Assembly (NCBI GenBank): GCA_017307375.1
Contig: JAFKFH010000006.1
Span: forward strand, 310,001 to 374,000
Direction: 5' to 3'
Source of the DNA: Alphaproteobacteria bacterium
GTDB taxonomy: Bacteria > Pseudomonadota > Alphaproteobacteria > Ferrovibrionales > Ferrovibrionaceae
DNA: 64,000 bases
A model generated the notes under the pieces. That model was given only the letters and a program-made list of their open reading frames with translations. It was not told where the DNA came from and ran no database searches. Both the position numbers and the translations under genes were made by a program. Shown one piece after another: positions 1 to 8,027 of this stretch. Every line of letters begins with the position of its first letter. Position 1 is the stretch's first letter.

Positions 1-910
1 GCTCACGCGTCTTCAGCTTGCCCTGCGCCAGCCAGCCGGCCATCTCGCGCACCGCCTCGGGGAAGCGGTCGACATAGTCGAAGATCACCATGCCTTCCAT
101 GCGCGCCCGGTTGACCAGCAGCGACAGGTATTTCGACGGTCCCTTGACCTCGGCCGTCGCGTTGTACTGCGAGATCGCGCCGCAGATGACGATGCGGCCG
201 CGGAAGGCCAGCGCACCGAGCGCGGCATCCAGGATGTCGCCGCCGACATTGTCGAAATAGACGTCGATGCCCTTCGGGCAGTGCTGGCGCAGTGCCTTGC
301 CGACCGGCTCGGCCTTGTAGTCGATCGCGGCATCGAAGCCGAGGTCGTCGACTACCCAGCGGCATTTGTCGGCCCCGCCGGCGATGCCGACGACACGGCA
401 GCCCTTCAGCTTGGCGATCTGGCCGACCACCTGGCCGACCGCGCCCGCCGCGCCGGAGACCACGACGGTCTCGCCGGCTTTCGGCTGGCCGACGTCGAGC
501 AGGCCGAAATAGGCGGTCAGGCCGGGCATGCCCAGGACCGACAGGTAGTTGGTCAGCGGTGCCAGGCCGAGATCGAGCCGGACCAGGTCCTTGGCCCGGG
601 CCAGCGCATATTGCTGGACGTTCAGCGTGCCCGAGACATGGTCGCCGGGCTTGAAGCCTTCCGCCTTGCTTGCCACCACCTCGCCGACGCCGCCGGCGCG
701 CATCACCTCGCCCAGCCCGACCGGCTTGATGTAGGAACGGACGTCGTTCATCCATCCGCGCATCGCGGGATCGAGCGAGAGGTAGAGCACGCGGACCAGG
801 ACTTCGCCCTCGCCCGGTTCCTGGACGGGGACCGTCTGCAATGTCCAGTCGGTGGCCTTGGGCATGCCCATCGGCCGGGCGGCGAGCAGGATCTGCTGGT
901 TGTCGGTCAT
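1..910 (-). CDS. NADP-dependent medium-chain reductase (CurA/PTGR-like), 3' end outside window
   Basis: Partial gene whose C-terminus runs off the left edge; about 303 codons are visible. The product begins MTDNQQILLAARP and resembles NADP-dependent enone/prostaglandin reductases of the MDR superfamily (YncB/CurA group). It has an N-terminal GroES-like part with LSLDPAMRGWM, then a Rossmann domain with the GAAGAVGQVVGQIAKLKG nucleotide-binding loop and GADKC further on. The family reduces the C=C bond of alpha,beta-unsaturated carbonyls with NADPH and lacks the zinc of alcohol dehydrogenases. The ATG is preceded by AGGAGGCAACG, which fixes the start. It lies 19 bp downstream of an SDR gene on the same strand, so the two are probably co-transcribed. 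The substrate is unknown. Confidence 0.85.
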   Translation of the reverse strand, partial: MTDNQQILLAARPMGMPKATDWTLQTVPVQEPGEGEVLVRVLYLSLDPAMRGWMNDVRSYIKPVGLGEVMRAGGVGEVVASKAEGFKPGDHVSGTLNVQQYALARAKDLVRLDLGLAPLTNYLSVLGMPGLTAYFGLLDVGQPKAGETVVVSGAAGAVGQVVGQIAKLKGCRVVGIAGGADKCRWVVDDLGFDAAIDYKAEPVGKALRQHCPKGIDVYFDNVGGDILDAALGALAFRGRIVICGAISQYNATAEVKGPSKYLSLLVNRARMEGMVIFDYVDRFPEAVREMAGWLAQGKLKTRE

Positions 911-929
911 CGTTGCCTCCTGTCTTTCG

Positions 930-1688
930 TTATTGTGCGGTGAAGCCGCCGTCGACCGTCATCAGATGCCCGGTGACGAAGCCCGCCTGGTCCGAGCAAA
1001 GCCACATCACGGCGGCCGCCACCTCCTCGGGTTCGCCGATCCGGCGCATCGGATGGATGCGGTCCATCGCCTCCTTGCGGCGCGGATCGGCCGCGACGGC
1101 GCGCTCGTACATGGCCGTTCGGATCACGCCGGGGCAGACCGCGTTGATGCGGATGCCCTTGGAGGCATATTCGACCGCCGCCGTCCGGGTCAGCCCGACC
1201 ACGCCGTGCTTGGAGGCGGCATAGGAAGGCATCGTCGCCGCGGCGCCGAGGCCCGCGACCGAGGCGGTATTGACGATCGCGCCCCCGCCCCCCTGCGCCA
1301 GCATCTGGCGGATCTGGTATTTCAGGCAGAGGAAGACTCCCTTCAGGTTGACCGCGATGATCCGGTCGAAGGCGTCTTCCTCGGCGTCGGCCATCCGCGC
1401 GGCCTCGAGTTCGATGCCGGCATTGTTGAAGGCATGATCGAGCCGGCCATGACGGCGCACGCACTCGGCCACCAGCGTCTCGACCGAGGCCGACGAGGTC
1501 ACGTCGGCCTCGATGAAAGTCGCAGCGCCGCCGCCGTCGACGATGCTGCGTGCCAGATGCCGTCCGGCCTCACCGGCGATATCCGAAATCACGACGGTCG
1601 CGCCGGCCTGCGCGAAGGCCAGGGAGGTAGCGCGGCCGATGCCGCCCGCCCCGCCGGTGACCAGGACGGTCTTGCCCACAAATGACAC
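930..1688 (-). CDS. SDR family oxidoreductase (glucose 1-dehydrogenase-like)
   Basis: Classical short-chain dehydrogenase of 252 aa. It shows the cofactor loop TGGAGGIGRA near the N-terminus, the NNAG motif, the catalytic S-Y-K set (SVAGLG...YAASKHGV) and the C-terminal MTVDGGFTAQ typical of the family. An open frame extends further upstream, but the GTG at 1688 (MSFVGKTVLV) has a GGGGGAAAC ribosome-binding site and matches the usual family start, so I chose it. It is followed after 19 bp by the medium-chain reductase; together they look like a small two-step redox operon. Substrate not deducible. Confidence 0.88.
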   Translation of the reverse strand: MSFVGKTVLVTGGAGGIGRATSLAFAQAGATVVISDIAGEAGRHLARSIVDGGGAATFIEADVTSSASVETLVAECVRRHGRLDHAFNNAGIELEAARMADAEEDAFDRIIAVNLKGVFLCLKYQIRQMLAQGGGGAIVNTASVAGLGAAATMPSYAASKHGVVGLTRTAAVEYASKGIRINAVCPGVIRTAMYERAVAADPRRKEAMDRIHPMRRIGEPEEVAAAVMWLCSDQAGFVTGHLMTVDGGFTAQ

Positions 1689-1809
1689 TTTGACGTTTCC
1701 CCCATTTGATTGCGCCCGGGTCGCGGGCGGGCCGATGATCGGCCGGGCCGTCACGTTGGTCAATTGGGCCCGGAACATCATAGGGCGGGCATTTCTTCGG
1801 CGACCGGCT

Positions 1810-1823
1810 TATGATATATCATA
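1810..1823. promoter_or_regulatory. Perfect 14-bp palindrome in a divergent SDR promoter
   Basis: TATGATATATCATA is an exact palindrome in an AT-rich patch between the divergent SDR genes (gap 1689-1853). It sits 30 bp upstream of the right-hand SDR start and is a plausible operator for a dimeric repressor (GntR- or TetR-type). No regulator gene is adjacent. Confidence 0.45.
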
Positions 1824-1853
1824 TATCCATATTGATCGATGAAGGAGGTTCCG

Positions 1854-2603
1854 ATGTCGCTGCTGCAGGGCAAGACGGCGGTGGTGACCGGCGGGTCGAA
1901 GGGGATCGGGGCCGAGATCGCCCTCGACCTGGCCCTGGCCGGCGCGGCCGTGGCGGTCAACTACCGGTCCGACGAAGCCGGCGCCCGCCGCGTCGTCGAC
2001 CAGATCGGCGCGCGCGGCGGCCAGGCCGTGGCGATTCGCGCCGATGTCGGCATCGAGACCGAGCGGCGGGGCCTCTTCGAGGCGGCAAGCGGACGCTTCG
2101 GCCCGATCGACATCCTCGTCAACAATGCCGGGGTGTTCCGCTACTTCCCGCTGGCCGAGACCCGCGAGACCGATCTGCAATGGATGTTCCAGACCAACGT
2201 GTTCGGCCTGTTGCTGTCGATAAGGGACGTGGTCGCGCTGATGCCGGCGTCCGGCGGCAGCATCATCAACATCAGTTCGCTGGCCAGCACGTCCTCGCCC
2301 GTGCATGGCACCGTCTACAGCGCGACCAAGGCCGCGGTCGATTCGATCACCCGCTCGCTGGCCAGGGAACTCGGGCCACGCGGGATCCGGGTGAACGCGG
2401 TCCGCCCGGGTGCGGTCGAGACCGAAGGCACGATCGAGCAGGGGCTGATCACCGGCGACCGGCTGCGCGCCTTCATCGAGACCACCCCGCTCGGGCGTGT
2501 CGGGCTTCCCGCCGACATTGCGCCGGCGGTGACCTTCCTTGCGTCCGACCGGGCATCCTGGATAACCGGCGAGACCTTCCTGATCGCCGGCGGCAGGTAC
2601 TGA
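1854..2603 (+). CDS. SDR family oxidoreductase (3-oxoacyl-ACP reductase-like)
   Basis: SDR of 249 aa beginning MSLLQGKTAVVTGG. The cofactor motif is TGGSKGIGAEIA, followed by NNAGVF, INISSLAS, the active-site YSATKAAVDS and a C-terminal FLIAGGRY. The ATG at 1854 has a strong AAGGAGG six bases upstream; an in-frame ATG at 1839 overlaps that ribosome-binding site and is unlikely to be used. It stands alone, divergent from the SDR/MDR pair and convergent with the SRPBCC gene. The AT-rich palindrome at 1810-1823 lies in its promoter region. Specific substrate unknown. Confidence 0.87.
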   Translation: MSLLQGKTAVVTGGSKGIGAEIALDLALAGAAVAVNYRSDEAGARRVVDQIGARGGQAVAIRADVGIETERRGLFEAASGRFGPIDILVNNAGVFRYFPLAETRETDLQWMFQTNVFGLLLSIRDVVALMPASGGSIINISSLASTSSPVHGTVYSATKAAVDSITRSLARELGPRGIRVNAVRPGAVETEGTIEQGLITGDRLRAFIETTPLGRVGLPADIAPAVTFLASDRASWITGETFLIAGGRY

Positions 2604-2610
2604 AGCCCTT

Positions 2611-3111
2611 CTAGGCCCCGCCGGCCGCGACGTGGCGGGCCAGCTTGTCCAGCGTCTGGCCGCCGTATTCCACGGCGCCGAAGCCGATCGTGGCCTCACG
2701 CTGCGCCTTCGACGGATGCATCTGGCGCAGGGTTATGACGGTCTTGCCGTTGCCTTGTTCGTCGAAGGTGACGAGCATCCGGAACCTGCCGGGATCGTCG
2801 TCCTGATCCGAACCGTGCTCGACCTCGATCAGCGACGGCGCCTCCATCCGCAGGAAGACCATGCGGTTGCTGTAGCGGAAACCGTCGGGGGCAACCATGT
2901 CGAAGCGCCACGTCCCGCCGGGCCTGACATCGATCTCCCTGGTTTCGATCGTCATGCCCTCGGGGCCGAACCACTTCTGGATCTGGTCGGGATCCGCCCA
3001 GGCGGCGTAGGCGCGGCTACGCGGCGCATCGATGACCCGGGCCAGAACGATTTCCCGATCGATCGGCCAGCCGGCCCAGGCGGAATTGGCGCTGCTCGGT
3101 GGCATGCTCAT
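2611..3111 (-). CDS. SRPBCC (AHSA1-like) domain protein
   Basis: 166 aa START/Bet v1-type protein of the AHSA1 subgroup. It begins its fold with IDREIVLARVIDAPRSRAYAAW, followed by WFGPEGM and the RPGGTWRF...MVAPDG signature characteristic of the group, and ends in the long C-terminal helix GGQTLDKLARHVA. These proteins have a hydrophobic cavity and bind small hydrophobic ligands; bacterial members are very often encoded directly after an ArsR repressor, as here (4 bp gap, same operon). No catalytic role can be read from the sequence. Confidence 0.87.
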   Translation of the reverse strand: MSMPPSSANSAWAGWPIDREIVLARVIDAPRSRAYAAWADPDQIQKWFGPEGMTIETREIDVRPGGTWRFDMVAPDGFRYSNRMVFLRMEAPSLIEVEHGSDQDDDPGRFRMLVTFDEQGNGKTVITLRQMHPSKAQREATIGFGAVEYGGQTLDKLARHVAAGGA

Positions 3112-3115
3112 GCTG

Positions 3116-3451
3116 CTACGACGTCCTCTTCATCTGTTCTATATGGGCTTCCAGGCGATCGAGGCGGCTTTCCCAGGCAGCGATATGGGCGCTGAGCCAG
3201 GCCCGCGTCGCCTGCAGGGCGTCCGGCTCGATCCGGCATGTCCGGACACGGCCGATCTTTTCAGAACTGACCAGGCCGCTCTGCTCGAGGACACGGACGT
3301 GCTTGAGCAGCGACGGCAGCGCCAGGGCGAACGGCCGGGAAAGCTCGGTTACCGATGTCGGTCCCTCGCACAGACGGGCAACGATGGCCCGCCGTGTCGG
3401 GTCGGCCAGGGCGGAAAACGTGCTGTCGAGGTCGGATAAAAACTTAGCCAT
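3116..3451 (-). CDS. ArsR-family transcriptional repressor
   Basis: 111 aa winged-helix regulator: FSALADPTRRAIVARLCEGP is the usual ArsR opening and SVTELSRPFALALPSLLKHVRVLEQSGLV is the helix-turn-helix. No CxC metal site is visible, so it belongs to the non-metal ArsR group linked to SRPBCC proteins. It is the first gene of a two-gene operon with the AHSA1-like protein. Its start codon lies inside one arm of a long inverted repeat (3439-3461 and 3492-3514), which points to autorepression. Confidence 0.9.
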   Translation of the reverse strand: MAKFLSDLDSTFSALADPTRRAIVARLCEGPTSVTELSRPFALALPSLLKHVRVLEQSGLVSSEKIGRVRTCRIEPDALQATRAWLSAHIAAWESRLDRLEAHIEQMKRTS

Positions 3452-3514
3452 GGCGGAAAGTATTTACCTGGATCAGGGTTTGGTCAAGGAAACTTTCCGC
3501 ATCGGCTAAGTTTT
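3439..3514. promoter_or_regulatory. Long inverted repeat at the arsR promoter (probable double operator)
   Basis: The arm AAAACTTAGCC-ATG-GCGGAAAGT (3439-3461) is matched by the reverse complement of 3492-3514 (AAAACTTAGCC-GAT-GCGGAAAGT): 20 of 23 positions, with only the central three differing, separated by 30 bp. Each arm is itself roughly an ACTT...AAGT dyad, as ArsR operators often are. The proximal arm covers the arsR start codon. Confidence 0.6.
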
Positions 3515-3649
3515 GAGCCGGTGAACAATCTTCAGCCGGTGCGGCCCGGGCGCTGTCGGCGCGATAATCTACGGCGAATTCGGTTCGTTTCTTTTCTCAG
3601 TAGGGATTTTTGGCTTCGTACGCCGAATGTAGTGCGGATATTTCACCTC

Positions 3650-4807
3650 ATGTCCGAACGCTATCCATCGCATTCCACCCCCTTTGTCGCCGTGCTGGCC
3701 CTGGCGCTCGGCATCGCCGCGATCGGTTCGAACTCGCTGCTGCTCAGCCCGCTGCTGCCCCAGGTCGCGACAAGCCTCGGCACGACACCGCTACGCGTCT
3801 CCTGGGCGTCGGCGGCCTATGGCGGGGCGACCGCGCTGTCGGCCTTCTTCCTGGCACCGCGCATCGACGGTCTGGGGCTGCGCCGGGCCGTCATGCTGGG
3901 TCTGGCCGCGCTGATCGCGGCGACCGCGGGCGCGGCCCTGTCACCGCATTGGCTGTGGCTGGTCGCCGCCCAGGCGCTGGCCGGGCTTGGTGCCGGCATC
4001 GCACTTCCCGCCACCTACGCGCTGGCGAGCGTCGTGGCGCTGCCGGGGCAGGAGGCCAAGACCGTCGGCCGCGTGCTCTCCGGCTGGGCGGTCTCGCTGG
4101 TTGCCGGCATTCCGATCGCGGCCTTCATCGCCGACCGGCTCGGCTGGCGTGCCGCCTTCGTCGCCGTCGCCCTGGCCGCGGCCCTGGCCGTCGCCGGGAT
4201 CGCCAGCCTGTCGTCCCGGCCGCCCGCGACGTCCGCGGGCCGGCCCGGCGTACTGGCGCCGCTGCGCTATGCCGGCGTGCCGCGGCTGCTGCTGATCTGC
4301 TTCGGCTTCATGGCCGCGTTCTACGGCGTCTATGCCTTCCTGGGCGACCATGTTGCCGGCCAGCTCGGACTTTCCACCGCGCAGACCGGGTTGCTGGTGC
4401 TGAGCTACGGCGTCGGTTTCGGCCTGGCCAGCCTGGGCGACGGGCTGGTCGACCGTTTCGGGCCGCGGCGGATCTTCCCGCTGGCGATGCTGAGCGTGGC
4501 GCTGCTTTACACCGCGATGCTGCCCGGCGCCCGGCACATCGCCATCATCGCCGCGCTGGGCGGGCTATGGGGGTTCTGCAACCACTTCGCGCTGAACATC
4601 CTGGTGCTCTTGCTGGTGCAGGCACGGCCGGACGAGCGCGGCGCCGTTCTCGGCCTGAACAGCGCGGTGACCTATCTCGCGTCGTTGATCGGCGTCGCCG
4701 TCGCCGGCCCGGTCTACGACCAGGCCGGCTTCGGTCCGCTTGCCCTGGGGGCGGGCGCGGTCATGCTGGGCGTGACCGCCCTGGCGTTCAGCGCGTCAGC
4801 GAGGTGA
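3650..4807 (+). CDS. MFS transporter (drug:H+ antiporter-1-like)
   Basis: 385 aa, hydrophobic throughout, with about twelve membrane segments in two halves. Helix 1 carries FVAVLALALGIAAIGSNSLLLSPLL, and the first cytoplasmic loop has DGLGLRRAVMLGL, the DHA1 motif-A region in a weakened form; the repeat LVDRFGPRRIFPLAML follows in the second half. Such proteins export small molecules using the proton gradient. The frame is open upstream, but ATG 3650 (MSERYPSH) is the best start although no good Shine-Dalgarno is seen. The 3' end overlaps the convergent aminotransferase gene by 20 bp. Confidence 0.85.
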   Translation: MSERYPSHSTPFVAVLALALGIAAIGSNSLLLSPLLPQVATSLGTTPLRVSWASAAYGGATALSAFFLAPRIDGLGLRRAVMLGLAALIAATAGAALSPHWLWLVAAQALAGLGAGIALPATYALASVVALPGQEAKTVGRVLSGWAVSLVAGIPIAAFIADRLGWRAAFVAVALAAALAVAGIASLSSRPPATSAGRPGVLAPLRYAGVPRLLLICFGFMAAFYGVYAFLGDHVAGQLGLSTAQTGLLVLSYGVGFGLASLGDGLVDRFGPRRIFPLAMLSVALLYTAMLPGARHIAIIAALGGLWGFCNHFALNILVLLLVQARPDERGAVLGLNSAVTYLASLIGVAVAGPVYDQAGFGPLALGAGAVMLGVTALAFSASAR

Positions 4808-5993
4808 CCATGCTGCGCGCGACGCGGGCCACGTTTTCCGGGTTCAGTCCGCCGACGCACATGCGCCCGCTGCCGACCAGGAACACGCCGTCCTCCTCGC
4901 GCATCCGCCGCACTTCGTCGGCGGTGATGCCGGTATAGGAGAACATCCCGAGCTGTTCGGTCAGGAAGGCGGTCGGCGCATTCGGGCTGATCTTGCGAAT
5001 CTCGGCTGCCAGGGCCTGGCGCATGGCGTTCATGCGGTCGCGCATCTCGGCCACTTCCTCGACCCACCGGGCCTTCAGCTCAGGGTCGTTCAAGACGGTC
5101 GAGACCAGCAGGCCGCCGGTGAACGGCGGGTTCGAATAGCTGCGCCGGATGGCGAGCTTGAGCTGGCCCAGCACCCGCTCGGCCTCGTCGGCGTCGGTGC
5201 ACAGGATCGACAGCGCGCCGCAGCGCTCGCCGTAGAGCGACAGGTTCTTGGAGAACGAGGTCGCAACCAGCATCACCGCGCCGGTGCGTGCGTAGTTGCG
5301 CACGAAGGCCGCATCCTCGTCCAGGCCGCGGCCGAACCCCTGGTAGGCCATGTCGAAGACGACGATATGGCCCTTGGTGGCGCAAGCCTCGGTCACCTTC
5401 GCCTGCTGCTCGGGATTGAGGTCGACGCCGGTCGGGTTGTGGCAGACCGGCTGGATCACGAAGATGCTGCCGGGCGCGGCCGCCTCGATGGCACCCAGCA
5501 TGCCGGCGAAGTCGAGCCCGCGGCGCGAGGCGTCCCAATAGGGATAGGTCTGCGTCTTGAAGCCGGCGCGCTGGAACAGGCCATGGTGATTGTCCCAGGT
5601 CGGGTCGCTGATATAGACCGCGCGGCCGGGGGTGTGCTTGGCCAGGAAATCGGCCGCGACGGCCACCGCGCCGGTGCCGCCGACCGACTGGACGGTGGCG
5701 ATGCGGCGCGCCGCCAGCGCCGGATGGTCGGCCCCGAACACCAGCGCCTGGACCGCGCTGCGATAGCCGGCGTCGCCTTCCATCGGCAGATAGGGACGGG
5801 TGCGGTCGGTGATGCGGTTTTGCGCCTCGCGCACGGTGGCAAGCAGCGGCAGCTTGCCGGCGGCGTCGGTATAGACGCCGATGCTCAGATTCACCTTCTC
5901 GGGCCGCGGATCGGCCTGGAACTGCTGGTTGAGCGACAGGATGGGATCGCCGGCAAAGGCTTCGACGGTGCCGAACGGCGAGGTGGTGGACAT
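4788..5993 (-). CDS. Aromatic amino acid aminotransferase (class I, PLP-dependent)
   Basis: 401 aa enzyme of the aspartate/aromatic aminotransferase I-alpha group. Evidence: VNLSIGVYTDAAGKLP near the N-terminus, the QSVGGTGAVAVAADFL segment, CHNPTGVDL, VVFDMAYQGFGRG and the PLP-lysine motif TSFSKNLSLYGERCG around residue 250. It transfers the amino group from aromatic or acidic amino acids to 2-oxoglutarate. The frame continues far upstream, but ATG 5993 has AAGGAGAA in front and begins just like the family (MSTTSPFGTVEAFAGDPILS). It is the second gene after the DUF2000 gene (14 bp gap). The divergent Lrp regulator beyond DUF2000 probably controls both. Confidence 0.9.
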   Translation of the reverse strand: MSTTSPFGTVEAFAGDPILSLNQQFQADPRPEKVNLSIGVYTDAAGKLPLLATVREAQNRITDRTRPYLPMEGDAGYRSAVQALVFGADHPALAARRIATVQSVGGTGAVAVAADFLAKHTPGRAVYISDPTWDNHHGLFQRAGFKTQTYPYWDASRRGLDFAGMLGAIEAAAPGSIFVIQPVCHNPTGVDLNPEQQAKVTEACATKGHIVVFDMAYQGFGRGLDEDAAFVRNYARTGAVMLVATSFSKNLSLYGERCGALSILCTDADEAERVLGQLKLAIRRSYSNPPFTGGLLVSTVLNDPELKARWVEEVAEMRDRMNAMRQALAAEIRKISPNAPTAFLTEQLGMFSYTGITADEVRRMREEDGVFLVGSGRMCVGGLNPENVARVARSMVTSLTR

Positions 5994-6007
5994 CAGCTGA
6001 TTCTCCT

Positions 6008-6439
6008 TCAACGCAGCAGCTTCAGGCTTCCGGTCAATGAACGTACCCATCTCTCCGGCCCGGCCAGACCGATACCGTCGATGATTTCGGCCGAAAGGTC
6101 GCGGGATGGAAACAGCGCAAGATAATCGGCGAACCGGTGGATGGCACGGGCGAATTGCGGGAAAGCGACGACGGTCGCGCCGTCGGGCGCCGGCAGGGCT
6201 TTCAGCAATACCGCGCGGATCGCCTCCGGCGTGGCCTGCAGGATCGGGGCGGGCAGGGCGGCACTGTTGTGCACCGAGCGCCCGGCGGCGTCGGTCAGCA
6301 TCGTGCCCCCCAGCGCGGGGATGACGGCGCCGAGCCCGGCCCCGATGGTCGCCACGGTATTCGCCAGCAGGCCGACCGGAAGGGTGGGGTCGATGACGAT
6401 CGCCAGCCGCTCGACGGCGGTTGCAGTATTTTTTTCCAT
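6008..6439 (-). CDS. DUF2000 family protein
   Basis: 143 aa cytoplasmic protein matching the DUF2000 pattern: RLAIVIDPTLPVGLLANTVATIGAG, then GGTMLTDAAG and a central VVAFPQFARAIHRFADYLALF. The biochemical role of the family is not established; structures resemble peptidyl-tRNA hydrolase II-like folds. It precedes the aminotransferase on the same strand and is divergent from the Lrp-type regulator. In many bacteria DUF2000 genes sit beside AsnC/Lrp regulators, so a role in amino acid metabolism is likely but unproven. Confidence 0.75.
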   Translation of the reverse strand: MEKNTATAVERLAIVIDPTLPVGLLANTVATIGAGLGAVIPALGGTMLTDAAGRSVHNSAALPAPILQATPEAIRAVLLKALPAPDGATVVAFPQFARAIHRFADYLALFPSRDLSAEIIDGIGLAGPERWVRSLTGSLKLLR

Positions 6440-6471
6440 TCGCCGACGATAGCGGGCCGGCCGCGGGCAAT

Positions 6472-6510
6472 CTTGCCTTTGTGCCCACGTTTGACTGATA
6501 TCCAGGCAAG
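6472..6510. promoter_or_regulatory. Inverted repeat in lrp/DUF2000 divergent promoter
   Basis: CTTGCCT (6472-6478) and AGGCAAG (6504-6510) form a 7-bp inverted repeat in the 104-bp divergent region between the DUF2000 and Lrp genes. It is a candidate site for the adjacent Lrp/AsnC protein, which usually binds spaced dyads. Confidence 0.4.
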
Positions 6511-6543
6511 AGTTTTTGCTTTTCCGATATAGAGAGGAATGAA

Positions 6544-7020
6544 ATGCCCGGCATCGCGTTGGACATCATCGATCGCAAGCTGCTGCGGCTGCTCGAGCAG
6601 GATGCGCGCGCGACCATCGCCCAGCTGGCCGAGGCGGTGAACCTGTCGACCTCGCCCTGCTGGCGGCGAGTCAAGCGGCTGGAGGAGGCGGGGCTGATCG
6701 AGGGCTACCAGGCCCGGCTCAACCGGCGCGCCCTCGGCTGGGGTGTGCTGGCGTTCGTCACCGTGACGATCGGCGATCACGAGCATGACACCGCCACCGC
6801 CTTCGAGCACGCGGTTGCCGCGCACCCCGAGATCGTCGCCTGCTGGAGCGTCGCGGGGTCGAGCGACTTTGTCATGCAGGTCGTCGCCGCCGACCTCGAC
6901 ACCTATGCCGATTTCGCGATGACCACGATCCGGCGGTTCCCCGGGATCAAGGCAATGCAGACGACCTTCACCCTGAAGGAGATCAAGGCGCCCGGGCCAT
7001 GGCCCGTGACGCCGGGCTGA
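6544..7020 (+). CDS. Lrp/AsnC-family transcriptional regulator
   Basis: 158 aa: N-terminal helix-turn-helix (LDIIDRKLLRLLEQDARATIAQLAEAVNLSTSPCWRRVKRLEEAGLI) followed by a RAM (ACT-like) ligand-binding domain with CWSVAGSSDFVMQVVAADL. These proteins form octamers and respond to amino acids. ATG 6544 is preceded by AGAGAGGAATGAA. It is divergent from the DUF2000-aminotransferase pair and convergent with the threonine dehydratase-like gene; the stops abut. It likely regulates the aminotransferase unit. Confidence 0.93.
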   Translation: MPGIALDIIDRKLLRLLEQDARATIAQLAEAVNLSTSPCWRRVKRLEEAGLIEGYQARLNRRALGWGVLAFVTVTIGDHEHDTATAFEHAVAAHPEIVACWSVAGSSDFVMQVVAADLDTYADFAMTTIRRFPGIKAMQTTFTLKEIKAPGPWPVTPG

Positions 7021-7968
7021 TCAGCGGCTGACGGCCGCATCGAAGTCGACGGCGACGGTATTGCCGCCCGAGACCACGACGCCGACCCGCTCGCCGGGGG
7101 TGGGCCGGTAGCGGCCCGACAGCAGCGCGGCGAAGGCCGCGGCGGCGCCCGGTTCGGCGACGATGCGCGCCACTCGCCACAGGGTTTTTTGCGCCTCCAG
7201 GATCGCATCGTCGCTGACCAGCGCGACACTGGCCACGTAGTCGCGTGCAATCGGGAACACCTGCTCGCCGATGCGCAGCGGCGACAGCGAATCGGCGGCG
7301 ATCCCACCGGTCGGGGCATCGACCGGCCGGCCGGCTGCCAGCGCGTGGGCCAGTGTCGGCGATGCCTCGGGCTCGACCCCGACGACGCGGACGCGGTTGT
7401 GGTACCAGGCGGCGATGCCGCCGATCAGCCCGCCCCCGCCGACCCCGACCAGCACGGTGTCGAGATCGGGTGCCTGTTCTTCGAACTCCAGCGCCAGCGT
7501 GCCCTGGCCCAGCATGGTCTCGGCCTGGTCGAAGGCGTGGACGGACAAGGCTCCGTTGGTCTCGGTCCAGGCGTTGCAGGCCGACAGCGCATCGGCATAG
7601 CGTTCGCCGCCGATCTCGAGCGTGGCGCCGTAGCTGCGGATCCGCTCGATCTTGGCGGGCGAGGAGATGCGCGGCACGAAGATCCGGGCGGGCAGGCCCA
7701 GCCGCATCGCGGCATAGGCCACCGCCGCCCCGTGATTGCCGCCGGATGCCGCGGCGACGCCGGCGGCCGGTGCCCGGCGGGTCAGCAGATTGGCGAAGGC
7801 GCCGCGGGTCTTGAACGATCCGGCATGCTGGGTCAGTTCGAGCTTCAGGATGACGGCCGCGGCCTCGATCCCGCAATCCCGGCCGTCGATGGCCAGGGTC
7901 GGCGTGCGGCGGATATGCGGGCGGATCAGGGGCTCGGTCGCGGCGATACGATCGGGGGTCACGGTCAT
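7021..7968 (-). CDS. Threonine/serine dehydratase family enzyme (PLP)
   Basis: 315 aa fold-type II PLP enzyme. SFKTRGA carries the PLP lysine (K53); ASGGNHGAAVAYAA is the phosphate/carboxylate-binding loop; LVGVGGGGLIGGIAAW is the glycine-rich PLP-phosphate loop; VVSGGNT is near the C-terminus. No C-terminal ACT regulatory domain is present, so this is a short catabolic-type enzyme deaminating threonine or serine (or hydroxy-amino acids) to 2-oxo acids. It ends directly against the Lrp gene and is divergent from the small ArsR gene at 8028. Confidence 0.88.
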   Translation of the reverse strand: MTVTPDRIAATEPLIRPHIRRTPTLAIDGRDCGIEAAAVILKLELTQHAGSFKTRGAFANLLTRRAPAAGVAAASGGNHGAAVAYAAMRLGLPARIFVPRISSPAKIERIRSYGATLEIGGERYADALSACNAWTETNGALSVHAFDQAETMLGQGTLALEFEEQAPDLDTVLVGVGGGGLIGGIAAWYHNRVRVVGVEPEASPTLAHALAAGRPVDAPTGGIAADSLSPLRIGEQVFPIARDYVASVALVSDDAILEAQKTLWRVARIVAEPGAAAAFAALLSGRYRPTPGERVGVVVSGGNTVAVDFDAAVSR

Positions 7969-7993
7969 CGGTCAGGCCTTTCCGGGTGCGGTC

Positions 7994-8022
7994 TTGACTA
8001 TAATTAGGAAATTAGCTAATTA
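7994..8022 (+). promoter_or_regulatory. Promoter with palindromic -10 for the arsR-like gene
   Basis: TTGACT (7994-7999), 17-bp spacer, TAATTA (8017-8022). The -10 region lies in the 12-bp perfect palindrome AATTAGCTAATT (8010-8021), a likely operator. The predicted transcript start falls almost exactly on the ATG at 8028, and no Shine-Dalgarno is visible, so the mRNA may be leaderless. Confidence 0.45.
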
Positions 8023-8027
8023 GCAAT

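Noticed and set aside
3650-3665. ATGTCCGAACGCTATC at the MFS start identical to the uORF start at 40596
   Set aside because: The match stops after the MSERY codons and the surrounding sequences are unrelated; it is common codon use. The tauA match, by contrast, extends upstream of the ATG.
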